A DNA stretch of 64,000 bases, taken from Allobosea sp. LC85. Lineage in GTDB: Bacteria; Pseudomonadota; Alphaproteobacteria; Rhizobiales; Beijerinckiaceae. The stretch is taken from assembly GCF_000735605.1 (NCBI RefSeq), contig NZ_JPKG01000011.1, positions 26,235 through 90,234 of the forward strand. Direction: 5' to 3'. Of this stretch, positions 8,899 to 16,394 are shown piece by piece. Position 1 is the first letter of the stretch. Each line of letters starts with the position of its first letter. The translations under genes were made by a program, and so were the position numbers. Below the pieces are notes generated by a model. That model searched no databases and was not told where the DNA came from. It saw only the letters and a program-made list of their open reading frames with translations.

Positions 8899-8954
8899 CG
8901 CAGAAGCGCCCGGCCATCTCTGGCCCGGGCGCACATCACCACCTTGAATAACGG
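8899..8954. repeat. Dispersed hairpin repeat, copy A
   Basis: Strong hairpin GCGCCCGGCC (8906-8915) with GGCCCGGGCGC (8922-8932), followed by the motif ATCACCACCTTGAA. The same hairpin and flank recur at 10620-10665 and 12108-12160. The copies sit in intergenic gaps of the prophage and bracket cargo genes. They could act as bidirectional terminators or as recombination sites. Confidence 0.7.
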
Positions 8955-9104
8955 CATAGCACGCATAAAAAACGCATATAAACCCTTCTTCATGCGATTC
9001 TTGTGTATCGCCTGGATTTGAGCCGAGGGCGGTGGCGTCGCTCGGGGCAAATCCGCTTTCCCTGCCGCGACCTCCGTCGAGGTCGCACAGGCGAGAGATT
9101 GCCG

Positions 9105-10016
9105 TCACGAGCGAAACAGATTCTCGGCCATGAACCTGACGAGGGCCTGGATCTTCGGGGACAGCTGGCGGCTGGAGGGCCAGAGGATGCGGAACTCGCC
9201 GGCATCCTCGACATGATCGGCCAGGACGGAAACCAGCCTCCCCTCGGCGATCTGTTGGCCCACCGTGAAGAGCGGCAGGCAGGCGACGCCGAGCCCGGCC
9301 TCGGCCATGCTGATCAAGGGTTCCAGCGTGCTGGCCATGGACGAGATCGGCAGATCCAGTTTTCCCGACTTTCCGTCGTGGCGCAGCGGCCAGCGCTCGA
9401 GCTTGCCGGACGAGGGATATTTGTGGTGCAGGCAGATATGCGCCGACAGGTCCTGCGGTTTTTCAGGCGTCCCGAAGCGGGCGAAATACTCAGCTGATCC
9501 GACGATGCGGTGCGAGAATCTGCCCAGGCTTCGCATCATCAGGCGGCTATCGCTGATCTCCCCGGTGCGGACGACCGCGTCAAATCCCTCCTCGATCACA
9601 TCGACCAGGCGATCGGTGAAATCGAGGTCGATCGTGACCTCGGGAAAGGCCTGCATGAACTTCGTGATCGTCGGCATGAACAGCATGCCGGCGAGCGGCA
9701 GGCTGACGCGAAGCCTGCCGCGGGGCGCCGCGATGCTCTGCGACAGCTCCTGCTCCGCCGCCTCCAGCTCGCCGAAGATCCGCCGGCAGCGCTCCAGGAA
9801 CATGGCGCCCTCGGCCGTGATCGCGATGCTGCGGGTGTTGCGGTGAAAGAGACGGACGCCGAGGCGCTTCTCCAGGCGGACGATGGTCTTGCCGACGGCC
9901 GAGGCCGAGACGCCGAGCGCCTCTCCGGCCCGGACGAAGCTGCGCGTCTCGGCGGTCACGACGAACGCGTTCAACGCAGCGATATTGTCCACGGCATAAG
10001 CCTCCATTGCGGACAT
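9105..10016 (-). CDS. LysR-family transcriptional regulator (CrgA-like)
   Basis: 303 residues. The N-terminal winged HTH (about residues 10-68: ALNAFVVTAETRSFVRAGEALGVSASAVGK) is followed by the periplasmic-binding-protein-like effector domain. The clipped MRSLG...RIVGSAEYFARFG block is typical of the CrgA subgroup. It is divergently transcribed from the monooxygenase gene 107 bp away, the classic arrangement for LysR control of an adjacent enzyme. A 10-bp palindrome TCTCCGGAGA at 10029-10038 lies between them and may be part of the operator. Both genes are unrelated to phage function and lie between two copies of the hairpin repeat, so they are best read as cargo within the prophage. Confidence 0.9.
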   Translation of the reverse strand: MSAMEAYAVDNIAALNAFVVTAETRSFVRAGEALGVSASAVGKTIVRLEKRLGVRLFHRNTRSIAITAEGAMFLERCRRIFGELEAAEQELSQSIAAPRGRLRVSLPLAGMLFMPTITKFMQAFPEVTIDLDFTDRLVDVIEEGFDAVVRTGEISDSRLMMRSLGRFSHRIVGSAEYFARFGTPEKPQDLSAHICLHHKYPSSGKLERWPLRHDGKSGKLDLPISSMASTLEPLISMAEAGLGVACLPLFTVGQQIAEGRLVSVLADHVEDAGEFRILWPSSRQLSPKIQALVRFMAENLFRS

Positions 10017-10028
10017 CCATGTCCGTTA

Positions 10029-10038
10029 TCTCCGGAGA
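10029..10038. promoter_or_regulatory. Palindrome in the LysR/monooxygenase divergent promoter
   Basis: Perfect 10-bp palindrome TCTCCGGAGA in the 107-bp gap between divergent lysR-type and monooxygenase genes. It is a candidate regulator-binding site on the basis of position and symmetry only. Confidence 0.35.
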
Positions 10039-10123
10039 CATAGCCCATTTATTCCGCCCCGTGGCGCCGTCTATCTCTGGCCGCGCCGGCAAATTCCGCC
10101 GGCCCTTCCTGATCGGAGATCCC

Positions 10124-10477
10124 GTGACCGATACCCCGAAAGCCGAATTCGCCTTCGCTCCTGAGCCCACCGTGTTCGTCGTCAACGTCATCCATGCCCA
10201 TCCCGGCAAGCAGGAGGAAGCCTTCAGGATCATCCAGGATGTCGTGCACTATGTCGCAGAGCGAAAGGCGGGGTTTCTCTGGAGCAACCTGTCGAAGAGC
10301 ACGGACGGCAAGACCGTCGTGAACATCGAGGCGATCCGCGACGAGAACAATGTCGACGAGTTCTTTGCCGATCCGGTTTTCGCCGAAAAGTTCAAGCAGC
10401 TGGACACCGTCTCGAAAAGCGAATTCCACATCTACAAGGTGGCCGACCTGGTGCTTCCCGGTCAGCCAGCTGGGTAA
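10124..10477 (+). CDS. Antibiotic-biosynthesis-monooxygenase-domain protein
   Basis: 117 residues from a GTG start at 10124 with an AGGAG-like site (GGAG at 10115-10118). Upstream in-frame ATGs would overlap the divergent LysR start. The sequence shows the compact ABM ferredoxin-like fold: strand VFVVNVIHAHPGKQEEAFRI, helix, GFLWSNLSKS strand, and the acidic ENNVDEFFADPVFAEKF helix. ABM proteins are small dimeric cofactor-free quinol oxygenases or peroxide/haem-related enzymes; the substrate is unknown. It is probably regulated by the divergent LysR protein. Confidence 0.8.
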   Translation: MTDTPKAEFAFAPEPTVFVVNVIHAHPGKQEEAFRIIQDVVHYVAERKAGFLWSNLSKSTDGKTVVNIEAIRDENNVDEFFADPVFAEKFKQLDTVSKSEFHIYKVADLVLPGQPAG

Positions 10478-10619
10478 ATAGCCCCGGCTCTTCCGATCAG
10501 GGCTGCCTGGTCGGAAGACGCCACCTGCGACCCCCGCGTTGAAAGCAGAAGTCGGCGAGCGGAGACCGGCGCGTTGCGCATTTGAGACCTCAGGCAGGGT
10601 CGCAGGGTTGCGAGACCAG

Positions 10620-10665
10620 AACGCGGAAGCGCCCGGTCATTCCTGGCGGGCGCAGATCACCCGCG
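10620..10665. repeat. Dispersed hairpin repeat, copy B
   Basis: Stem GCGCCCG (10629-10635) with CGGGCGC (10647-10653), preceded by an AGAACGCGGAA flank like copy A and followed by AGATCACC. It lies between the monooxygenase gene and the next, oppositely oriented gene. Confidence 0.65.
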
Positions 10666-10745
10666 CCGGTCCCACTCCCTAAAGCCGCCGGGGGGCCTTG
10701 CTCATGAGCAGACATTCCGACGGTCGCAGGTGGGTGAATCCGAGC

Positions 10746-11522
10746 TTAGACAAGTCGCTCCGGATCGATCTTGGCCATCGGAACGGCGCACTCAATCACG
10801 ATCCGCGCCGCCATCGTCGGATCGATAGCATCCTGGCCCGCCTCGATCGCGCGCTGAAGCGCAAAGCCAATCGCGGCCGGTCGCAACGTTGGCGGTACTT
10901 CATAGAAGTTTAGCGCTTCGAGAGCCTTCGGCCAGTGGTCGCGAACGTAGTTGATCGGGAAATCGCCGGGACGATGCTCGGTGGGAAGCTCCGGCTTTCC
11001 GAATTCGTCCCCGCCTACGGTGTTCGCGACCCGACGCATGGTCTGGTGCGCCATATCCAGGGAGACAGTTCCGCCGCAAGCTTGAGCCATGCCCAAAGCC
11101 AAGCCGAGCAGCGCGAATTCGCTCTCGATGAGATAGCGGTTGGGAAGGTCGCCGAAGAAATAGCGATGGCCGTCCTTGCCTTCCACCACCGTCAGATTGT
11201 TGCCGGTCGGGGGAGTAGGGCCGAGGACTTCGCTGAACGCGGCGGACAAGCAGGAGAAACCGCCGCATGATGCGAGGATCGCGAGGAGATCTTCCATGCG
11301 CACGCCGCGATCGTTTGCGATCATCTTGCCTACCATATCGAATAGGATACGGCCGACGAGCTGTGGGCGTGCGAGTGGCTGCGTGGCCTCAATCCTGCGC
11401 AGATGATCGAGCACGGCGCGATGCCCTGGATGGACCTCGCCATTTCCGCTGACTGACGGCGGCGAATCCGGTGTTCGCGAAGGCGATGATGATGATTTGC
11501 GGCCAAAGAACGGAAGTTTCAT
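10746..11522 (-). CDS. Conserved hypothetical protein
   Basis: 258 residues. It begins MKLPFFGRKSS and has a Ser/Pro-rich, probably disordered stretch to about residue 28. A largely helical domain follows (about 30-130, with a Gly/Cys-rich CGGFSCLSAAF segment), then an alpha/beta C-terminal part. No signal peptide, membrane helix or catalytic motif is recognised. It is monocistronic, flanked by hairpin repeats B (downstream) and by toxin-antitoxin remnants upstream, so it is probably cargo rather than a core phage gene. Confidence 0.7.
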   Translation of the reverse strand: MKLPFFGRKSSSSPSRTPDSPPSVSGNGEVHPGHRAVLDHLRRIEATQPLARPQLVGRILFDMVGKMIANDRGVRMEDLLAILASCGGFSCLSAAFSEVLGPTPPTGNNLTVVEGKDGHRYFFGDLPNRYLIESEFALLGLALGMAQACGGTVSLDMAHQTMRRVANTVGGDEFGKPELPTEHRPGDFPINYVRDHWPKALEALNFYEVPPTLRPAAIGFALQRAIEAGQDAIDPTMAARIVIECAVPMAKIDPERLV

Positions 11523-11611
11523 AGAACTATATCAGCTCGGAACCCTTAAACTCCAATTAGACAGCAGTGCAGACAAGAGAGAGATGAGGCAAGAGCAGAG
11601 GGCTTCATTGA

Positions 11612-11698
11612 CCAACGACGCCGTTGCTGTACGGCGGCGACAAGAGCAGCCAATCGGCGGATATCGCAAAGGCCAAGCGAATGGCAAAGGAGGCCTGA
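11612..11698 (+). pseudogene. Remnant of a HigB/RelE-type toxin
   Basis: Read in the frame ending at the TGA at 11696-11698, the 3' 23 codons give LYGGDKSSQSADIAKAKRM plus a short tail. This closely follows the conserved C-terminus of HigB-like (phage gp49-type) killer proteins (xxGGDKSSQxxDIxxA). The same frame is closed by stops at 11609 and 11585, and no start or toxin core is present, so only the tail survives. It ends 3 bp before the antitoxin ATG, the normal higBA order. Confidence 0.7.
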
Positions 11699-11701
11699 GA
11701 C

Positions 11702-11983
11702 ATGCCCCTCGAAACGACCAGATTCGATATCCAGGAGTATCTCAAGACCCCTGAGCAGCAGGTCGCCTATCTCGAGGCCGCCTTCGATGAGGATGACCCG
11801 GCGTTTCTTGCCAAGGCTCTTGGCGAGGTCGCGCGGGCGCGCGGCATGACGCAGGTGGCGAAGGACGCCGGCGTGACGCGCGAGGCGCTCTATCGCGCCC
11901 TGAGCGAGAAGGGAGACCCTCGCCTTTCAACCCTGATGGGCGTGATGAAGGCGCTCGGGTTGAAGCTGCGGGTTGCAGCCTGA
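11702..11983 (+). CDS. HigA-type antitoxin (addiction-module HTH protein), orphan
   Basis: 93 residues. The family hallmark is present: an N-terminal dimerisation segment (FDIQEYLKTPEQQVAYLEAAFDE, residues 8-30, read piecewise) and a Cro-type HTH (about 40-88: VARARGMTQVAKDAGVTREALYRAL). This is the probable addiction-module antidote family. A good ribosome site (AAAGGAGG at about 11685-11692) lies in the toxin tail. The partner toxin just upstream is truncated, so the antitoxin is an orphan that may persist as a DNA-binding regulator or as an anti-addiction factor. Confidence 0.85.
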   Translation: MPLETTRFDIQEYLKTPEQQVAYLEAAFDEDDPAFLAKALGEVARARGMTQVAKDAGVTREALYRALSEKGDPRLSTLMGVMKALGLKLRVAA

Positions 11984-12107
11984 ACAGAACCGACAAGGCC
12001 GGGCTCGGTGCCGGCTGCCCCAGAGAACCTGTCGAGGATGGTCGTGGGTTGAAGCAGACGCCAGCGGAGCGTTTCGGCGAAAGGCGGCGGCATCCTCGTT
12101 GGGTCTG

Positions 12108-12160
12108 AAACGAACAAGCGCCCGGTCATCGCTGACACGGGCGCAAATCACCACCTTGAA
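12108..12160. repeat. Dispersed hairpin repeat, copy C
   Basis: Stem GCGCCCG (12118-12124) with CGGGCGC (12138-12144), and an inner stem GTCA/TGAC with a TCGC loop. It is followed by AATCACCACCTTGAA as in copy A. It lies between the convergent antitoxin gene and the 12169 gene, a position suitable for a bidirectional terminator. Confidence 0.7.
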
Positions 12161-12168
12161 CTACGCCA

Positions 12169-12696
12169 TCAGCTCAACCGGAGCCGATGCGCGATGGTGT
12201 TCAGCGCGCAGCGGAAGGTGCCCATGGTCGCGTGGTCGGTGATGTCGCGGTCGAGCACGCAGACCCGCATCAGGATCGCGTTGCCGTCATGGTGCAGGCC
12301 GACATCGGCCAGCGCATCCTGCAGCTCGCGATACTCCGAGCGGATTTTGGCCACCGTCTCGTCGTCGAGATCGGCGCCCTCGCCTGTCGTGCCCGCCACC
12401 AGCTCGGCGACCATGCTCGGCAGCTTGGGGAGGCTGTCGGTGATGTGGCGGTGATAGCGCACGAAACGGCGCGTCACCGTCTCGGCCGCCTCGAACTGGC
12501 GCCGGTCGATCATGCCGCCCAGAAACATCCGGCCGAAGGCATAGCCGGCCATCGGCGAGGCATTGCCCCGGCGGTGCGGCTGCGCGAGCGCCACCGCCAT
12601 GATCTTGTCGGGGCGTTCGCCCCGCTCGGCATTCCTGATCCGGCCGTTCGGGTAGCGGCCGACATCGATGCGGGGTTTGCGTCCTGCGCGTGCCAT
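12169..12696 (-). CDS. Phage-associated hypothetical protein
   Basis: 175 residues. The basic N-terminus (MARAGRKPR) is followed by a segment rich in Arg/Gly and a helical C-terminal domain with the pattern RRFVRYHRHI and LDRDITDHATMGTFRCALNT. It lacks signal peptide and membrane segments. It lies downstream of the early operon on the same strand, 133 bp after the 97-residue gene. Its type resembles late-early prophage proteins of unknown function; a DNA-binding role is possible from its basic start but not shown. Confidence 0.65.
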   Translation of the reverse strand: MARAGRKPRIDVGRYPNGRIRNAERGERPDKIMAVALAQPHRRGNASPMAGYAFGRMFLGGMIDRRQFEAAETVTRRFVRYHRHITDSLPKLPSMVAELVAGTTGEGADLDDETVAKIRSEYRELQDALADVGLHHDGNAILMRVCVLDRDITDHATMGTFRCALNTIAHRLRLS

Positions 12697-12829
12697 CTCG
12701 TCTTCTTCCTCTGGTTGGCTTGGGTTGGCTTGGGTTGGTGCGGGCCTCTCGCCGGGAACTCGGCGCAGCCGCCCGCCATCGCGCGCCCGCAGCCGGGCGC
12801 ACGCTGTCAGAAACTCCAGCGTTTGTTGG

Positions 12830-13123
12830 CTAGGGCTCGCCGGTGCTCGGGTTCGGGTTTCCGGGGGTGGGCGTCTCAGTGCCCGGGCAGGCCGTGCGCT
12901 GCGCCAGAAGCACGAAGCGGCGCAGCGCGAACGCAGGCCAGTGCATGCAGGCGAGTTCGTCGGCGGTGGTCAGGTGCAGCCAGAGCTTCAGGCGCTCCCA
13001 CCGTGTCAGCCAGTGGATATCCGAGTCCCACCACATCGCCGGGCCATCGACATGTCGCCAGTCGAGCTGCGGCCCGCTCAGGATGGCCTCGTCGGGAATG
13101 CCAACGGGGGATCGCTCATTCAT
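12830..13123 (-). CDS. Small phage early-operon protein
   Basis: 97 residues, Trp-rich (RHVDGPAMWW, IHWLTRWERLKLWLHL) with a Pro-rich tail. The ATG overlaps the stop of the upstream DUF1376 gene (ATGA), giving translational coupling. No family recognised; the Trp-rich helix suggests a small soluble binding protein. Confidence 0.6.
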   Translation of the reverse strand: MNERSPVGIPDEAILSGPQLDWRHVDGPAMWWDSDIHWLTRWERLKLWLHLTTADELACMHWPAFALRRFVLLAQRTACPGTETPTPGNPNPSTGEP

Positions 13124-14043
13124 GCTGCCTGCTCCCTCTCATGTTGGGTGGTGCTCGGGGGAAGACGGGTGGGCACGGTCCACCTGCCTGTCTTGTCGGT
13201 CGGAAGGGGCTTGCCTCCCCTCGCCTGCCGCCACGCATCCCAGGCTTCGGGATCGTCGACCGGCGAGATCCTGACGCCGGACGCGGCATCGCTCCCAGGC
13301 TGGCCCGGCGGGGATGCGAGCGTGAGCCCGGCATTGACGCCCCATTCGGCACAGAAGCCCAGCCAGCCCCGCAAAATCATCAGGTCCGCGGCCTTGTCGG
13401 GCTCGGTGACGGATGCGAGTTCCGTGGCAAGGATCCTGGCGGCGTGAAGCGTGAGGGGCTTTTTCAGCTTCTTGCGATGGGCGATGACGCCCACAGCCCG
13501 CTCATCCGAAAGAACCGATTTCAGGCAATCCAGGATCTGGACGTGTTCGGGCGGCGCCTTGGCGCGCACTACAACAGGATCGTTAGATACTGTTGTAGTA
13601 GGTGATTGTGATTGGCATTGCCCCGGCATCTGCCCCGGCATAGCGCCAGCATGAGCTGCAGCATCTGCCCCGGCATCAGCTGCAGCATTTGCACCGGCAT
13701 CTGCCACAGCATTCGCCCCGGCATCTGCCGCAGGGCCCTGCCAGCGCCGGACGGCCTTGGCCCGCGCCTGCCCGCTGATCTCGGCGGCGACCTTCAGCTC
13801 CGCCTCGATGCGCTTATGGACCCAGCCCTCCTCGAACAGCTCGGCGAGCACGTCGCGGCTGTCCTCCCACTCGGCCGGCGACATCCGGGCGATCCGGGCG
13901 AGCCTTCGGTCCTCGCCGGGGAGCCCGCCATTTTGCCAGTAATGCATGATCAGCAGCAGATAGGCGCCGTTCTCGGCCGCGCTGAGATGCCCCGTGCTTG
14001 CGAGGTAATCGGCAACATAGAGCGGCATCCAGGCACGGCTCAT
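13120..14043 (-). CDS. DUF1376 (YdaU-like) phage replication-region protein
   Basis: 307 residues. The N-terminal 95 residues (WMPLYVADYLASTGHLSAAENGAYLLLI..., then a GGLP and EW segment) match DUF1376, a domain found in phage early regions at the place of replication initiators or helicase loaders. Residues about 105-150 form an Ala/Asp/Gly/Asn-rich linker built of short repeats, visible as DNA repeats at 13613-13737. The C-terminal domain (about 170-245) is mixed alpha/beta. Both ends overlap neighbours by ATGA, fixing it in the early operon with the DnaA-like gene. Confidence 0.8.
   Translation of the reverse strand: MSRAWMPLYVADYLASTGHLSAAENGAYLLLIMHYWQNGGLPGEDRRLARIARMSPAEWEDSRDVLAELFEEGWVHKRIEAELKVAAEISGQARAKAVRRWQGPAADAGANAVADAGANAAADAGADAAAHAGAMPGQMPGQCQSQSPTTTVSNDPVVVRAKAPPEHVQILDCLKSVLSDERAVGVIAHRKKLKKPLTLHAARILATELASVTEPDKAADLMILRGWLGFCAEWGVNAGLTLASPPGQPGSDAASGVRISPVDDPEAWDAWRQARGGKPLPTDKTGRWTVPTRLPPSTTQHEREQAA
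13613..13737. repeat. Imperfect tandem repeats inside the DUF1376 gene
   Basis: About ten imperfect units of 12-24 bp around the core GCATCTGCCCCGGCAT. They encode the Ala-Asp-Ala-Gly-rich linker of the DUF1376 protein. Units are contiguous without unique spacers and stay in frame. Confidence 0.8.
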
Positions 14044-14327
14044 CTCGCGCCCCCGCGATAGAGTTCCCTGTCCCCGACGATCCTCCCGGACGCCTTCGCC
14101 AATAGACCCCTGGTCTTCGGCTCGGATGCGCGCGCGACATCACCGATAGACTTGCAGACTACCATGATTGTGCGGCCCTGCATCAAGCCGGCACGAGGAC
14201 GGGACTGGCGGCTCAAGCGGACACCTCTCGGGCGATGACGGCAGGGGGACTGGCGAAGATGACGCTGCTGCGACAGGCAGCGAGCGCTGCCCTGCCCGCG
14301 GGGGCTGGGATCGGGTGCGGCCATCAT
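14040..14327 (-). CDS. Small early-operon protein
   Basis: 95 residues. The start (ATGATG) overlaps the stop of the DnaA-like gene and the stop overlaps the DUF1376 start, both as ATGA junctions. This is the main evidence that it is translated. The N-terminal half is Arg/Gln/Ser-rich and of low complexity; the C-terminal 42 residues (from MVVCKSIGDVARASEPK) look better folded and could be the true product from an internal ATG. No family recognised. Confidence 0.5.
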   Translation of the reverse strand: MMAAPDPSPRGQGSARCLSQQRHLRQSPCRHRPRGVRLSRQSRPRAGLMQGRTIMVVCKSIGDVARASEPKTRGLLAKASGRIVGDRELYRGGAR

Positions 14328-15040
14328 GGCGCCACCGCCGTCCCGCCTGCGGGCTTGCGGCCGGCAGGAGCCTCGTTGGGGGATGCCTTGTTCGGGGATG
14401 CCGTGTTCGCGGATGCCTGGTTCGCGGATCTCTTGCCCTCGTCGGTTCGGGCGGCCGGAACCCCGCCATAGGAACGGACATCGGCGCCGCGGCGCTGATT
14501 GATGACGCGGATCGCGTGGAGAACGGTGGTGTGGTCGCGGTGGAACAGCCGCCCGATCTCGGAGAGCGACAATTCGGTCTCGCCCGCCACCCGCCAGATC
14601 GCGAGCTGGCGCGCCTGGGCGATGGGCGCGACGCGCTGCTCGCCCTTGATCGCATCGACGGCGATGCCGGTCTCAGCTGCGACCGCGGCGATGATCTCGC
14701 CGGCGCGGGCCTTGCCACGCGGCGGCATGCTGGCATGGAACAGGCGATACTGCCTGCGCACCACTGCCCAGGGCACCGCGCCTGGCCGGGTCTCCGCTTG
14801 CTGCCTGCCCACCTCGCGCTTGCCGGCCTCGCGCTTGCCGGTCTCGCGGCTCTCGGCCTGGCGGGCGCTTGTCTCGCTCCGGGCGGGTGCTTCGCGCGCG
14901 GGCCGCATGATAGCCTGCGCCGGCTCGTCCGGTTTCGCCGCCTGTTTCCACGGCAGCGCCTGCCGGGCGCGATAGGCCGCCAGCATCTCGGCGGCGCTGC
15001 CATACTCCCGGGCATAGCCCTGGATCGGTAGCGCGGTCAT
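14324..15040 (-). CDS. DnaA domain-IV-like phage replication protein
   Basis: 238 residues from the ATG at 15040, which has a perfect AGGAGG six bases upstream and overlaps the previous stop. Residues about 110-183 match the DNA-binding C-terminal domain of DnaA, including the signature FHRDHTTVLHAIRVI (about 166-180), which in DnaA reads DnaA boxes. The AAA+ ATPase domains are absent, so it is a stand-alone origin-binding module. The flanks (about 32-90 and 195-238) are low-complexity Ala/Arg/Glu and Asn/Pro/Ser repeats. The probable role is recruiting the host replisome to the phage origin or interfering with host DnaA boxes. Confidence 0.85.
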   Translation of the reverse strand: MTALPIQGYAREYGSAAEMLAAYRARQALPWKQAAKPDEPAQAIMRPAREAPARSETSARQAESRETGKREAGKREVGRQQAETRPGAVPWAVVRRQYRLFHASMPPRGKARAGEIIAAVAAETGIAVDAIKGEQRVAPIAQARQLAIWRVAGETELSLSEIGRLFHRDHTTVLHAIRVINQRRGADVRSYGGVPAARTDEGKRSANQASANTASPNKASPNEAPAGRKPAGGTAVAP

Positions 15041-15486
15041 GGATGCCTCCTGTCGAGCGGGAAAGCGAGCTGCGTCACGCAAACAGGTTTGCGGAACCGG
15101 GCGATGCGGGCGGGCTGCGGGGGCCATGGCGCGGCCCTCTCCGGCAAGGCCTGCTCCGGCGTCTCGCCCGGCACGCCGTTTCCCGGCCAGAGATCGGGGC
15201 GCCAGTGCTGGCGCGGCACGCCGGTCGCGGCCTCGAGCCTGAGCGCCATCCAGGGCGAGACGGAAGCGGCGCGCTTCGCCTTGTTGATCGCCACCTGCGA
15301 ACAGCCGGCAGCAGTGGCGAGCCTCGCTTCGGAACCGGCGCGCTGGATCTCGCGGCGCAAAAGCTCGGGCGGCGTCAGGGCAGCGCCCGGCGTCGCGGAA
15401 TCGACTGGCGTCGCCGGCGCGCCCGGCGTCGCTGGCGCGACTGGCGTCGCTGAGTGGATTGAGGTCAGGTGAGCGGCTGAGGTCAT
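15037..15486 (-). CDS. Cro/YdaS-like DNA-binding protein, first gene of early operon
   Basis: 149 residues. After a repetitive Ala-Thr-Pro-rich N-terminus (about residues 10-38), residues 40-95 form the YdaS/Cro-like HTH (PELLRREIQRAGSEARLATAAGCSQVAINKAKR, read piecewise, then VSPWMALRLEAATGV and RPDLWP). Such proteins are the Cro counterparts of phage immunity regions. The gene is divergent from the S24 repressor across an 85-bp operator region and heads the early operon, with a 4-bp overlap into the DnaA-like gene. The expected role is repression of the repressor promoter during lytic growth. Confidence 0.8.
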   Translation of the reverse strand: MTSAAHLTSIHSATPVAPATPGAPATPVDSATPGAALTPPELLRREIQRAGSEARLATAAGCSQVAINKAKRAASVSPWMALRLEAATGVPRQHWRPDLWPGNGVPGETPEQALPERAAPWPPQPARIARFRKPVCVTQLAFPLDRRHP

Positions 15487-15497
15487 GCTCCATATTG

Positions 15498-15561
15498 ATA
15501 ACTTAAGTTATGATTAGTCAATCACAAAAGTTATCGAGACGGCCGCGATATCCTAAGTTAT
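15498..15561. promoter_or_regulatory. Immunity-region operators between cro-like and repressor genes
   Basis: A perfect 14-bp palindrome ATAACTTAAGTTAT lies at 15498-15511, and the half-site AAGTTAT recurs at 15528-15534 and 15555-15561. This AT-rich island lies in very GC-rich DNA between divergent regulatory genes, the arrangement of CI/Cro operators. A TATGAT at 15509-15514 overlaps the palindrome and could be a -10 element. Confidence 0.7.
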
Positions 15562-15571
15562 TGATTGGGCT

Positions 15572-16255
15572 ATGGAACTCGGCCCGCTCATCAAGGATGC
15601 CCGCAACGCACTTGGCTGGTCGCAGGCCGAGCTGGCGCGGCGCATCGGCGTCTCCCAGGTCGCGATCAAGAAGATCGAGGATGGCCAGACCCGGCGCTCG
15701 AAGCACCTGACCAGCGTGCTCGCCGCCGTCGGGCTGAAGCACCTGATCCTGGACGGCGCGCTGATGGCGGGCGATGACGAGCCCGAGCCCAATGCCGCGA
15801 TCGCCGGCCAGCCTGAGCTTTTGAAGCCGCTCGGCGGCGCGCGCGACCTGCCCGTGATGGGCACGGCGGTCGGCGGCAGCGAGGAGGATGGCGATTTCCG
15901 GCTGAACGGCGATGTGCTGGAGCGCACCACCCGGCCTCCGGCGCTGGCCGGCCGCAAGCGCGCCTTTGCGGTCAACCTGATCACGAACAGCATGTACCCG
16001 CTCTATCGCGCGGGAAAGAAGATCTATGCCGACGAGGACGGCCGCCGCCCCGAGATCGGCGACGAGGTGTTGCTCGAGCTCTATTCCGACGAGGATGGCG
16101 AGCCTGGCCCGGTCTATGTCAAGACGCTGGTCGCGCGCGGCGCCAGGACGATCGTCGTCTCCCAGTACAACCCGCCGAAGGAACTGCGCTTCGACGCGCT
16201 GCGGGTGAAGCAGATGCTGCGGATCATCCCGTATGACGAGTTGCTGGGGGTTTGA
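15572..16255 (+). CDS. Phage repressor, HTH plus S24 peptidase (CI/LexA-like)
   Basis: 227 residues. The HTH at about residues 5-60 (LGWSQAELARRIGVSQVAIKKIEDG) is followed by a linker and an S24 domain from about 125. The catalytic dyad is recognisable: Ser140 in TNSMYPLYRAG and Lys184 in VYVKTLVARG. This is the self-cleaving repressor type released by RecA. A classic Ala-Gly cleavage pair at the usual place is not obvious (AVGG at 99-102; AG at 66-67 and 78-79), so inducibility is uncertain. It is divergent from the Cro-like gene. Degenerate copies of its 3' half recur at 17215, 19533/22641 and 24350/25401. Confidence 0.92.
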   Translation: MELGPLIKDARNALGWSQAELARRIGVSQVAIKKIEDGQTRRSKHLTSVLAAVGLKHLILDGALMAGDDEPEPNAAIAGQPELLKPLGGARDLPVMGTAVGGSEEDGDFRLNGDVLERTTRPPALAGRKRAFAVNLITNSMYPLYRAGKKIYADEDGRRPEIGDEVLLELYSDEDGEPGPVYVKTLVARGARTIVVSQYNPPKELRFDALRVKQMLRIIPYDELLGV

Positions 16256-16394
16256 GATGACTTCCATAAGGCTGCGGAAGGGACCGGCTTCGCCTTCCTC
16301 TCCGAGAGGCTGATCCCCCTTGAGTCCGGGAAGCAGTTTTCCTTGCAGGCCGTCACGCTATAGCGCCGAGTTTCATAGAGTGGAGGACGACCCG

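Noticed and set aside
13613..13737. Possible CRISPR-like repeat array
   Set aside because: Units are contiguous, in frame, imperfect and without spacers; they encode a low-complexity linker.
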